Origin: Planctomycetota bacterium
GTDB taxonomy: Bacteria; Planctomycetota; Planctomycetia; Pirellulales; Lacipirellulaceae
DNA: 18,681 nt
NCBI GenBank assembly: GCA_013151315.1
Contig: JAADIN010000221.1
Coordinates: 1 to 18,681, forward strand
Direction of reading: 5' to 3'
Shown: positions 7,582-14,351 of the stretch, piece by piece
How positions within the stretch are numbered: position 1 is the first letter of the stretch
How the letters are laid out: each line of letters starts with the position of its first letter
Notes under the pieces: model-generated
The model's database searches: none
Told to the model about the DNA's origin: nothing
Seen by the model: only the letters and a program-made list of their open reading frames with translations
Position numbers and translations under genes: made by a program

Positions 7582-8400
7582 CTAAGCATGTCCTACCGCT
7601 CTCGACTCTCGCATCTCCATCAACCGATCGCCCGCTTCGCCACGTACAAATTGCGAAACTCGGCTATCCGTGGCCGCATCGATCTCCGCAGGCGACCCGT
7701 CAAAAATGATTTGCGGTTCGCCCGGCTCAAGCCGAGACAAGGGATAAAGCATCACCACGCGGTCGGCCACTTTGCGTGCCGATTTCATATCGTGGGTCAC
7801 GATCACGCTCGTGACCTCGTAATTCTCGCTCGTGCGGATCATTAGTTCATTGATCACATCGCTGACGATCGGATCGAGCCCCGTTGTCGGTTCATCGTAG
7901 AGCAGCACTTCAGGATGCATCACCAGCGCACGTGCCAAACCGACCCGTTTGCGCATCCCACCCGAAAGCTCAGCCGGACGTTTTCCTAATACGCTCGGCG
8001 GCAATCCCACCTCGGCCAATCCTGCGTGCATTTGCTGATCGTGTTCGGCCTGCTGCTCTGCCCGATGCTGCCGCAGCGGGAAGAGGATATTCTCGGCAAC
8101 GGTCATGCTGTCAAACAGGGCTGAATTCTGAAACACAAAACCAAATCGAGTCCGCTGATGAGCTAAATCTTTTTCCGACAGCCGATCGACACGCCGGTTA
8201 TCGAAATCGACGTGCCCCTGCGATGGCCGAATCAAGCCGATAATGGTTTTCAGCAGCACTGTCTTGCCACAGCCGCTTTCGCCAATAATCGCCAAGGTTT
8301 GCCCGCGCGGCACCTGGATCGAAATATCGCGCAGCACCTCCTGCTGTCCGAAACGGATGTGGAGATTGCAGACATCGATAATGGAATTGGAGGCAACCAT
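7582..8400 (-). CDS. mlaF: Mla-type ABC transporter ATP-binding protein
   Basis: A 272-residue ABC ATPase that would power lipid movement by the MlaE permease. Walker A is GESGCGKT (40-47), the Q-loop region is FGFVFQNSALFDSMTV (about 87-101), the signature is ELSGGMRKRV (144-153), Walker B is LLYDEPTTGLD (166-176), and the switch histidine is H203 in VTHD. The signature LSGGMRKRVGLARA and QNSALFDSMTV are typical of the MlaF/Ttg2A group rather than importers. The start lies 4 bases after the mlaE stop, so the genes are probably translationally coupled; no Shine-Dalgarno is seen. Confidence 0.94.
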   Translation of the reverse strand: MVASNSIIDVCNLHIRFGQQEVLRDISIQVPRGQTLAIIGESGCGKTVLLKTIIGLIRPSQGHVDFDNRRVDRLSEKDLAHQRTRFGFVFQNSALFDSMTVAENILFPLRQHRAEQQAEHDQQMHAGLAEVGLPPSVLGKRPAELSGGMRKRVGLARALVMHPEVLLYDEPTTGLDPIVSDVINELMIRTSENYEVTSVIVTHDMKSARKVADRVVMLYPLSRLEPGEPQIIFDGSPAEIDAATDSRVSQFVRGEAGDRLMEMRESRAVGHA

Positions 8401-8404
8401 AAAA

Positions 8405-9268
8405 TTAAAACAGCGACGGCCCCTCGGGCCAAATCGCCAAATAAATCGTGTCGAGGAAAATGCTTAGGAACAAATCTAAAACAATGATTACAACAAACGA
8501 CTGCACGAAGGCCGTCGTTGCTGCGCTGCCGACCCCTTCGGCACCCGGCTTGCAATGAAAGCCTCGATAACAACTCACGAGCCCAATCGTAGCGCCAAAG
8601 AAAACACTCTTGACGATGCCATAAAACAGATCCCAATTCTCGACAAAGTCGTTCGCATTGGACGTGTAATGTTGGATGTCGATGTCCAGAACAAAAATGC
8701 AATACCCTGTCCCGCCAACCACGCCCATGAACACCGCCATGATCGTCAGCGACGGAATCAACAGCAGGCAACTCAGAAACCGAGGCACCACGAGATGTTG
8801 AATCGGATTGGCACCCATGCTCGAGAGCGCATCGATCTGCTCGGTCACACGCATCGTGCCCAACTCGGCCGCCATCGCGCTGCCCACGCGGCCCGCAAGC
8901 ATGGTTGCTGCTAGCACGGGGCCCAGCTCTCGGAACATCGATTTATTGATCACTCCGCCCAATTGGGTTTCCAGACCAAACGCACGAAACTGGGTATACG
9001 ACTGCACCGCCAAAACCATCCCGATGAACGTGCCCGTGAGCGCCACGACCGGCAAACTCAGCACGCCAATTTGGTACATGCTGCTATAAAGCGTTTCGCG
9101 CCGTGGCAGACGAGTACACATCCAAACCAACGTCCGCCAAGCGAACAGCGTCATGTCGCCCAGCGTTTCAAACGTATTGAGCACCGCCGCACCCAGATCG
9201 GCGATCGAATGGTAGACCGCCTCCAAAAGCCCCCGACGAGGCGCAATTTCATAATCAACACTAGCCAT
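8405..9268 (-). CDS. mlaE: MlaE-type ABC transporter permease
   Basis: A 287-residue inner-membrane permease of the MlaE/Ttg2B family that works with MlaF and the MCE protein. The conserved core includes GVLSLPVVALTGTFIGMVLAVQ, RELGPVLAATMLAGRVGSAMAAELGTM and EQIDALSSMGANPI, the EQ-loop/coupling region typical of the family, with five or so hydrophobic spans to the C-terminus. The frame is open upstream to 9310, but those residues (MRCKHRGL...) are encoded by a palindrome. I prefer the ATG at 9268, giving MASVDYEIAP. It heads the operon mlaE-mlaF-mlaD. Confidence 0.93.
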   Translation of the reverse strand: MASVDYEIAPRRGLLEAVYHSIADLGAAVLNTFETLGDMTLFAWRTLVWMCTRLPRRETLYSSMYQIGVLSLPVVALTGTFIGMVLAVQSYTQFRAFGLETQLGGVINKSMFRELGPVLAATMLAGRVGSAMAAELGTMRVTEQIDALSSMGANPIQHLVVPRFLSCLLLIPSLTIMAVFMGVVGGTGYCIFVLDIDIQHYTSNANDFVENWDLFYGIVKSVFFGATIGLVSCYRGFHCKPGAEGVGSAATTAFVQSFVVIIVLDLFLSIFLDTIYLAIWPEGPSLF

Positions 9269-9292
9269 AAGGTAGCTCACAAGTATTAAGCC

Positions 9293-9308
9293 GCGGTGCT
9301 TGCACCGC
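9293..9308. promoter_or_regulatory. Perfect 16-bp palindrome in the mlaE leader
   Basis: GCGGTGCTTGCACCGC is a perfect palindrome 24 bases upstream of the mlaE ATG. It could be an operator for a dimeric repressor, a leader hairpin, or another small palindromic repeat. Sequence alone does not separate these. Confidence 0.45.
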
Positions 9309-9399
9309 ATCAGCGCAAGGAGGCACGAATCTAATTTCGGCCCCGCAGACCTTAACGCTTGAGAGAAGTCGAGCGCCTAGCACGATTTGTGCGATTAGG

Positions 9400-9435
9400 A
9401 AAGAAAAATAGCCGCGACCCAACGGATCGCAGCTA
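9400..9435 (-). terminator. Intrinsic terminator of clpC
   Basis: On the minus strand, TAGCTGCGATCC pairs with GGGTCGCGGCTA (12 pairs, two of them G-U) around a GTT loop and is followed directly by TTTTTCTTT. It is correctly oriented to end the TPR-clpC transcript and separates it from mlaE. Its 5' flank and stem on the plus strand (AAAAATAGCCGCGA) match the dispersed repeat near 16000, suggesting the terminator belongs to that repeat family. Confidence 0.8.
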
Positions 9436-9472
9436 TTGCTATCATTTTGCAGTGCTGCTAGCAAACTTGCGA

Positions 9473-9482
9473 GCTCAGCCCT
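9473..9482. repeat. Left copy of the 10-bp direct repeat flanking the insertion
   Basis: GCTCAGCCCT, identical to 9627-9636 at the clpC 3' end. Removing the insertion plus one copy rejoins clpC to the native terminator about 40 bases past the stop. Confidence 0.65.
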
Positions 9483-9626
9483 CAGGAGGATTGCAAAGTC
9501 TATTTCTTGAACCGCCAAGATCGCCAAGGAAAAAAGAAATTTGCTTAAAAACAGCTATTTTCTTGCAGGTCGTTCCTTGGCGCTCTTGGCGTCCTTGGCG
9601 GTTTATCTGACTTTGCAATTCGCCTG
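9483..9626. mobile_element. MITE-like palindromic insertion at the 3' end of clpC
   Basis: A 144-base element with terminal inverted repeats: left CAGGAGGATTGCAAAGTC and, read inverted on the right, CAGGCGAATTGCAAAGTC (16/18). The arms continue inward through ACCGCCAAG and CGCCAAGGA words to about 9530 and 9574, leaving an A/T-rich centre. It is flanked by direct repeats GCTCAGCCCT at 9473-9482 and 9627-9636. The right copy contains the clpC stop codon. It has no coding capacity. A target-site duplication is the simplest reading. Confidence 0.7.
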
Positions 9627-9628
9627 GC

Positions 9629-12013
9629 TCAGCCCTCGCCCGACTCACCTTCGGCACCCGCACCGACTGGCTCCGGCTCGGCCTCTTTGGTCACCAAGCC
9701 CTCGAAATCAAGCTGCTTCTTGCCGCCGACTTCTTTCACCGAAACGCGAATCGTGTCCTTGCCGTTGAATTCGCCTTTGAGCAATTCCTCGGCCAACGGA
9801 TCTTCGATGTACGACTCGATCGCCCGACGCAAAGGTCGCGCGCCGTAGTCGGTGTTCGAGCCCTTTTTGACCAAAAAATCCTTGGTGTCGTCGGAAAGCT
9901 CTAGCGCCAGCCCACGCTCTTCCAGACGGCTGCGAATCTTCGCAAGCTCTAGGTCCACCACCTGTTTTAGATCAACCTTGGTCAGATGGCGGAAAACAAT
10001 CACATCGTTCACGCGATTGATAAACTCGGGGCGGAACACCTTTTCGATTTCTTCGGTCACGCGAGTTTTCATGCTCTCGTACGAAGCATCGTCGTCCGGT
10101 TTTTGAAAACCGAACGCCGCTTCGTTCTTGATCGCATCCGCACCTGCGTTGGTCGTCATAATCAGAATCACATTGCGGAAGTCGACATTCCGGCCAAAGC
10201 TGTCGGTCAACCGGCCTTCTTCCATCAACTGCAATAGCATGTTGAAAACTTCGGGATGCGCTTTCTCGATTTCGTCGAGTAGCACGACCGCATAAGGTCG
10301 ACGGCGAATCTGCTCGGTCAACTGACCGCCTTCTTCAAAACCGACGTAGCCGGGAGGCGCACCAATCAACCGGCTAATGTTGTGCTTCTCCATGTACTCG
10401 CTCATGTCGATCTGAATGAGCGCGTCCTGGTCGCCAAACATAAACTCGGCCAGCGCCTTGGCAAGCAATGTTTTGCCGACGCCCGTCGGGCCAGCGAAGA
10501 TAAAACAACCGGTCGGTCGTTTCGGATCTTGCAAACCGCTACGACTGCGGCGCACGGCCTTGGCAATCGCTTTGATCGCCTCTTCTTGGCTGATGACGCT
10601 CTCATGCAGCTCTTTTTCCATGCTCATGAGCCGCATCGTGTCTTCGGTAGTCATCCGCGTGAGCGGGATGCCGGTCATCTTCGAGACGACCTCGGCGATG
10701 ACCTCTTCATCGACCACGCCACCATTCTCGCGCGATTTTTCACGCCAATCTTTGGTGATCTGGGTTTTCTTTTTCTTGAGCTTGTCGGCCGAGTCTCGCA
10801 GCGAAGCCGCTTTCTCAAAATCTTGGTTCGCGACCGCCTCTTCCTTGTCGCGATTGAGCTGTTCGACCTCGTCGTCGATCTCTTTGAGATTCGGTGGCTT
10901 GCTCATCGTCTTCAGCCGAATACGGGCACCCGACTCGTCAATCACGTCGATCGCCTTGTCCGGCAGGCATCGGCCCGTGATGTAACGATCCGAAAGTTCG
11001 ACCGCCGCCTTGATCGCATCGTCGGTGATCTGCACGCGATGATGCTCTTCGTAACGGTCGCGAAGCCCTTTGAGAATATCGATCGTGTCCTGGATATTGG
11101 TCGGTTCGACCAGCACTTCCTGGAAGCGCCGGGCCAGGGCCGAATCTTTTTCGATATACTTGCGGTACTCGTCGAGCGTGGTCGCTCCGATGCACTGAAT
11201 CTCGCCGCGAGCCAGCGCTGGCTTCAAAACATTCGAAGCATCGATCGCGCCCTCGGCACCACCAGCACCGATAAGCGTATGCAGCTCGTCGATAAAGAGG
11301 ATCGTGTTTTTCGCCCGGCGTACTTCGTTCATTACGGCTTTGATCCGCTCTTCAAACTGGCCACGATACTTCGTGCCCGCAACCATCATCGCCAAGTCGA
11401 GTACCACGATACGACGCTCGAGCAGCAGCTCGGGCACGTTGCCATCGATCACCCGTTGGGCAAACCCTTCGACGATCGCCGTCTTGCCAACGCCCGCCTC
11501 GCCGAGAAGTACTGGATTGTTCTTCTGACGACGACAAAGAATTTGGATCGCCCGTTCGATTTCTTGATCCCGACCGATTACCGGGTCGAGCTTGCCTTGC
11601 TTGGCCAGCTCGGTCAGGTCGCGGCCAAAGCTATCGAGCGCGGGCGTCTTGCTCTTGCTGCTTTTGCGGCTCTCGCGTTCCTCGCCCGCCTCGCCACCAC
11701 GGCCACCCCGGGCGCCAGCCATCTCTTCGCCTTCTAGGCCATGGCCAAGCAGGTTGAGAACCTCTTCGCGAACTTCTTCAAGCTTCAAACCCAAGTTCAT
11801 CAACACCTGGGCAGCCACGCCTTCTTGCTCTCGCAACAGGCCAAGCAAAATGTGTTCGGTACCGACGTAATTATGATTCAGATGGCGAGCTTCTTCCATC
11901 GAGTACTCGATCACCTTCTTCGCACGCGGCGTTTGAGGCAACTTGCCCATCGTGACCATGTCGGGCCCGCTCTGGACTCTCGACTTCCAGCCGAATCTTG
12001 CGCAGATCGACAT
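9629..12013 (-). CDS. clpC: ClpC-type AAA+ unfoldase, main part (frameshifted)
   Basis: ClpC unfolds substrates and feeds them to ClpP. The frame shown has 794 residues. Authentic ClpC sequence starts around residue 13 (VQSGPDMVTMGKLPQTPRAKK). It has the second Clp_N repeat (to about 90), AAA1 with Walker A GEAGVGKT (171-178) and Walker B ILFIDE (238), a UVR-like middle domain (about 380-420), AAA2 with GPTGVGKT (508-515) and VVLLDE (576), and a C-terminal D2-small domain. FGF near 634 may be the ClpP-docking loop. The first 64 residues of ClpC lie in another frame (11871-12170). A 5-base deletion at about 11976-11980 would explain the break, and the restored protein would be about 848 residues, normal for ClpC. 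It could be an assembly error or a real mutation. It follows the TPR gene in an operon. Confidence 0.93.
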   Translation of the reverse strand: MSICARFGWKSRVQSGPDMVTMGKLPQTPRAKKVIEYSMEEARHLNHNYVGTEHILLGLLREQEGVAAQVLMNLGLKLEEVREEVLNLLGHGLEGEEMAGARGGRGGEAGEERESRKSSKSKTPALDSFGRDLTELAKQGKLDPVIGRDQEIERAIQILCRRQKNNPVLLGEAGVGKTAIVEGFAQRVIDGNVPELLLERRIVVLDLAMMVAGTKYRGQFEERIKAVMNEVRRAKNTILFIDELHTLIGAGGAEGAIDASNVLKPALARGEIQCIGATTLDEYRKYIEKDSALARRFQEVLVEPTNIQDTIDILKGLRDRYEEHHRVQITDDAIKAAVELSDRYITGRCLPDKAIDVIDESGARIRLKTMSKPPNLKEIDDEVEQLNRDKEEAVANQDFEKAASLRDSADKLKKKKTQITKDWREKSRENGGVVDEEVIAEVVSKMTGIPLTRMTTEDTMRLMSMEKELHESVISQEEAIKAIAKAVRRSRSGLQDPKRPTGCFIFAGPTGVGKTLLAKALAEFMFGDQDALIQIDMSEYMEKHNISRLIGAPPGYVGFEEGGQLTEQIRRRPYAVVLLDEIEKAHPEVFNMLLQLMEEGRLTDSFGRNVDFRNVILIMTTNAGADAIKNEAAFGFQKPDDDASYESMKTRVTEEIEKVFRPEFINRVNDVIVFRHLTKVDLKQVVDLELAKIRSRLEERGLALELSDDTKDFLVKKGSNTDYGARPLRRAIESYIEDPLAEELLKGEFNGKDTIRVSVKEVGGKKQLDFEGLVTKEAEPEPVGAGAEGESGEG

Positions 12014-12170
12014 CCAAGTTCTTCAGCACGTTGGCCGCAACGCCACTGCCCTCTTTGATCAGCCCAAGCAGCACATGCTCGGTCCCAATGTATTCGTGAT
12101 TGAATCGCTGGGCCTCTTGATTGGCAAGCTGCATCACTTTGCGAGCTCGGTCGGTGAATCGTTCGTACAT
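11871..12170 (-). pseudogene. clpC: Frame-shifted N-terminal fragment of ClpC
   Basis: The first 64 residues (MYERFTDRARKVMQ through KIRLEVE) are the first Clp_N repeat. After VE the frame leaves ClpC homology and runs through unrelated residues to a stop at 11871, while ClpC continues in the frame of 9629-12013. I place the start at the ATG at 12170: AGGAG is 7 bases upstream and MYERFTDRA is the usual ClpC start. The ATG at 12176 is only one base from the AGGAG. It begins 10 bases after the upstream TPR gene stop. Confidence 0.85.
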
Positions 12171-12180
12171 CGCCATTCTC

Positions 12181-12843
12181 CTATGCCGCCATGGGGCGAC
12201 TGGTATCGTCGGATAAAGGTTTTTTGTCGTTGGTTTTTTTGTCGTTGGTTTTGTCTAAGTTCTCGGGTGTCAGTTCGTCCTTGCGGACGGCGCTAACGAT
12301 CGCTTCGCGTTCGGCTTCGATTTCATACTTCCAAGTACTCGCGGCTTCTAATCGCTCCAATCGATCGAGCTGACGAAGGGCTTCTTCGCCACGCCCCTGG
12401 TGTCGCCACAGCGTGGCGAGCATCAATCGGCTTTCCACGTCGCGGGCATCTTGCTTCAGTAACTTGAGCAACAACTGTTCGGTCGCCACCCAATCGTTTT
12501 CGAGATAACGCTGCTGCGCCTCTCGAAACCACTCCTCTCGCTCGTCCGCAGGCTGCTCCCCCTCGGGCGACTCTTCCTCAGCCACGCCAACTCTACCGCG
12601 AACTCGTTCGCCACGACTCTGCCACCAAGCCAACAGCCAAACCACCGTCAGCACGCCCAAACCGGTCAGACGTACATTGCTGGTCAACCACTCGGTAAAC
12701 ACGAGCGAGGCAAGCAACAAAACATTGGCAAGCGCCGTAAATCCTACCGCGACCGCCAGTCCTACCCAAGACCCCTGATTCCACAACAGGGGAAGCCCAG
12801 GCCACAGGCACGCAGTCCAATGCAGTTTTCGCGTCTGCCCCAT
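12181..12843 (-). CDS. Membrane-anchored TPR-like protein of unknown function
   Basis: A 220-residue protein I cannot name. Two hydrophobic spans (about 26-49 and 56-74) are followed by a charged linker (EEESPEGEQPADEREE) and a helical region (about 102-170: WFREAQQRYLENDWVATEQLLLKLL, DVESRLMLATLWRHQGRGEEALRQLDRL) that reads as about two TPR motifs. The C-terminal tail contains a short tandem TNDKKTNDKK encoded by a near-perfect direct DNA repeat. It lies 10 bases upstream of clpC on the same strand, so the two are cotranscribed. A role as adaptor or membrane tether for ClpC substrates is only a guess from linkage. Confidence 0.85.
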   Translation of the reverse strand: MGQTRKLHWTACLWPGLPLLWNQGSWVGLAVAVGFTALANVLLLASLVFTEWLTSNVRLTGLGVLTVVWLLAWWQSRGERVRGRVGVAEEESPEGEQPADEREEWFREAQQRYLENDWVATEQLLLKLLKQDARDVESRLMLATLWRHQGRGEEALRQLDRLERLEAASTWKYEIEAEREAIVSAVRKDELTPENLDKTNDKKTNDKKPLSDDTSRPMAA

Positions 12844-13241
12844 GATTTCCCACTCTCACGTCCGCCACACTTCACGGCGACCCAAATCGCCGAGTAGAAT
12901 AGCCGAGTGCTTTGTCATGCCCCAATTCTAAGAGTTGTCAAAGCGCTAGAAAGTCTAGCCCGTACTCACGTAGAATCAAGGCAACTAGTTGCTATACCTA
13001 GATTTACAGCCACCGAAGTCGTTTAGCCGCTCAACCTTACCGACAAATCAAACCGCCCGCACACCCACGATCTCCCGCAACAGACATTCCCTCGCGCGGG
13101 AAGCAGGAAGATAACGATAATAAGGCCCCAACGGAATGCGGATTGGGGGATGGCGGATTGCGGAAATTTTCCCAAAAAACCTCGGCGAGCCTGCTTCAGC
13201 ACGCGGGAGCCCACAACAGCACCGCTAGCAAACCACCTCTA
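12844..13241. other. 398-base divergent intergenic region
   Basis: This is the only long gap between divergent operons and must hold the promoters for TPR-clpC (minus) and thiD2-thiE (plus). I see small palindromes: GGCGA/TCGCC near 12873-12888, CAACTAGTTG near 12982, and TTCCC/GGGAA at 13087-13102. Near 13133-13172 there is an ATTCCGCAATCCG-type array. There is no CIRCE operator and no convincing promoter pair. A weak TTGATT (12979-12974) with TAGACT (12957-12952), 16 bases apart on the minus strand, is the best candidate for the clpC operon. No small gene is supported. Confidence 0.6.
13133..13172. repeat. ATTCCGCAATCCG-type array, copy 2 (inverted)
   Basis: Read on the minus strand it contains TTCCGCAATCCG and AATCCGCATTCC, the same words as the arrays at 6364 and 14315. 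It creates the spurious upstream extension of the thiE frame. Confidence 0.55.
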
Positions 13242-14276
13242 ATGACCAACACCCCCACAATCCGCATCCTCGACGCCGCCGCCAATCGGGCCACTGAGGG
13301 CCTGCGAGTCGTCGAAGACTACGCACGTTTCGCCCTCGACGATGCCCATCTGACCGGAATAGTAAAAAATCTCCGCCACGCCCTAGCCACCGCCTGCACG
13401 GCCCTGCCCGATCGGCACGCCTCGCGCGAAACCCGCCAAGATGTCGGCACCACGATCAGCACCCCCACCGAATCCAAACGCGCAGGCCCCTGGGAAGTCT
13501 GCATCGCCAGCCTCGAGCGAACCAAGCAATCGCTCCGCAGTCTCGAAGAATACAGCAAAATCGATTCCCCAAGCCTCTCGACTTCATTCGAATCACTACG
13601 CTACCAGCTTTACACCCTCGAGCGCGCACTCGCCATCACCCAGAAAAGCCGCATGCGTCTTCGCGATGTGAGACTCTGCATACTCCTAGACGGGCAAGAC
13701 TCCCCCGAATCGTTCAAGCAGCGAGTCGCCCAGCTACTCGACGCCGGCGTAGGAATGATTCAGCTACGCGACAAAAGTTTACCCGACGCCCAATTGATCG
13801 AACGAGCACGTCTGCTTCGCTCCATGATTCCCCGCCAGGACGGTGCCCAAAACGACGCCCCGATCTTCATCATCAACGACCGCCCCGACATAGCCGCCCT
13901 CGCCGATGCCGACGGCGTTCACCTAGGCCAAGACGACATGAGCGTAAAAGATGCCCGATCGATCGTCGGCCCAAGAAAGCTCATCGGCGTCTCCACCCAC
14001 TCCATCGAGCAAGCCCGCACCGCCGTGCTCAACGGAGCCAACTACCTAGGCGCAGGCCCCACCTTTCCGTCCTCAACCAAATCGTTCGACACCTTCCCCG
14101 GTCTCGATTACTTAAAACAGCTAGCCGAAGAAATCCGCCTCCCCACCTTCGCCATCGGCGGCATCAACGCCAAAAACCTCAACCAAGTGCTAGCCACCGG
14201 CATCACCCGCGTGGCCGTAAGCAGCGCAGCCACCGAAGCAAAACAACTACTCCGCCTCCTCCCGCCTAGCGACTAG
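13242..14276 (+). CDS. thiE: ThiD2-ThiE fusion: HMP-P kinase domain plus thiamine-phosphate synthase
   Basis: A 344-residue thiamine-biosynthesis protein. Residues about 1-130 (RILDAAANRATEGLRVVEDYARFALDD near the start) match the ThiD2 domain, known as a hydroxymethylpyrimidine-phosphate kinase found fused to ThiE. Residues about 140-344 are the ThiE TIM barrel, which joins HMP-PP and thiazole phosphate into thiamine phosphate: GMIQLRDKS (171-179), IINDRPD (210), DGVHLGQDD (224-232), IGVSTHS, LGAGPTFPSSTK (269-280) and FAIGGIN (303-309). The fusion would channel HMP-PP. The frame is open to 13143, but those residues come from a repeat, so I start at the ATG at 13242. No TPP riboswitch is evident upstream. 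Confidence 0.92.
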   Translation: MTNTPTIRILDAAANRATEGLRVVEDYARFALDDAHLTGIVKNLRHALATACTALPDRHASRETRQDVGTTISTPTESKRAGPWEVCIASLERTKQSLRSLEEYSKIDSPSLSTSFESLRYQLYTLERALAITQKSRMRLRDVRLCILLDGQDSPESFKQRVAQLLDAGVGMIQLRDKSLPDAQLIERARLLRSMIPRQDGAQNDAPIFIINDRPDIAALADADGVHLGQDDMSVKDARSIVGPRKLIGVSTHSIEQARTAVLNGANYLGAGPTFPSSTKSFDTFPGLDYLKQLAEEIRLPTFAIGGINAKNLNQVLATGITRVAVSSAATEAKQLLRLLPPSD

Positions 14277-14314
14277 CATTCCCCCAAGTAGAATGGTGGT
14301 TCCCGGACCCGTAG

Positions 14315-14350
14315 CATTCCGCAATCCGAATTCCGCAATCCGAATTCCCT
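14315..14350. repeat. 14-bp-period tandem array ATTCCGCAATCCGA, copy 3
   Basis: Two perfect units of ATTCCGCAATCCGA followed by ATTCC, ending one base before the ATG of the guanylyltransferase. It occupies the position where a Shine-Dalgarno would be; none is present. Confidence 0.75.
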
Positions 14351-14351
14351 C

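Noticed and set aside
9269..9310. 14-residue extension of MlaE
   Set aside because: Encoded by the GCGGTGCTTGCACCGC palindrome; the ATG at 9268 gives a normal family start.
10382..11737. 451-codon plus-strand open frame
   Set aside because: Exactly antisense to conserved clpC motifs. Its composition is the reverse complement of ClpC codons and no domain is visible.
12913..12941. Promoter based on TTGACA at 12941-12936 (minus strand)
   Set aside because: The hexamers 16-18 bases downstream (such as ATGACA) do not resemble a -10 box.
12844..12960. CIRCE/HrcA heat-shock operator upstream of clpC
   Set aside because: AGCACTCGGC and TACTCGGC do not form the TTAGCACTC-N9-GAGTGCTAA inverted repeat.
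13143..13241. 33-residue N-terminal extension of ThiD2-ThiE
   Set aside because: Encoded by an intergenic repeat array. The ThiD2 domain starts immediately after the ATG at 13242.
13000..13241. TPP riboswitch upstream of thiE
   Set aside because: No CTGAGA-type THI-box core is seen in the expected arrangement.
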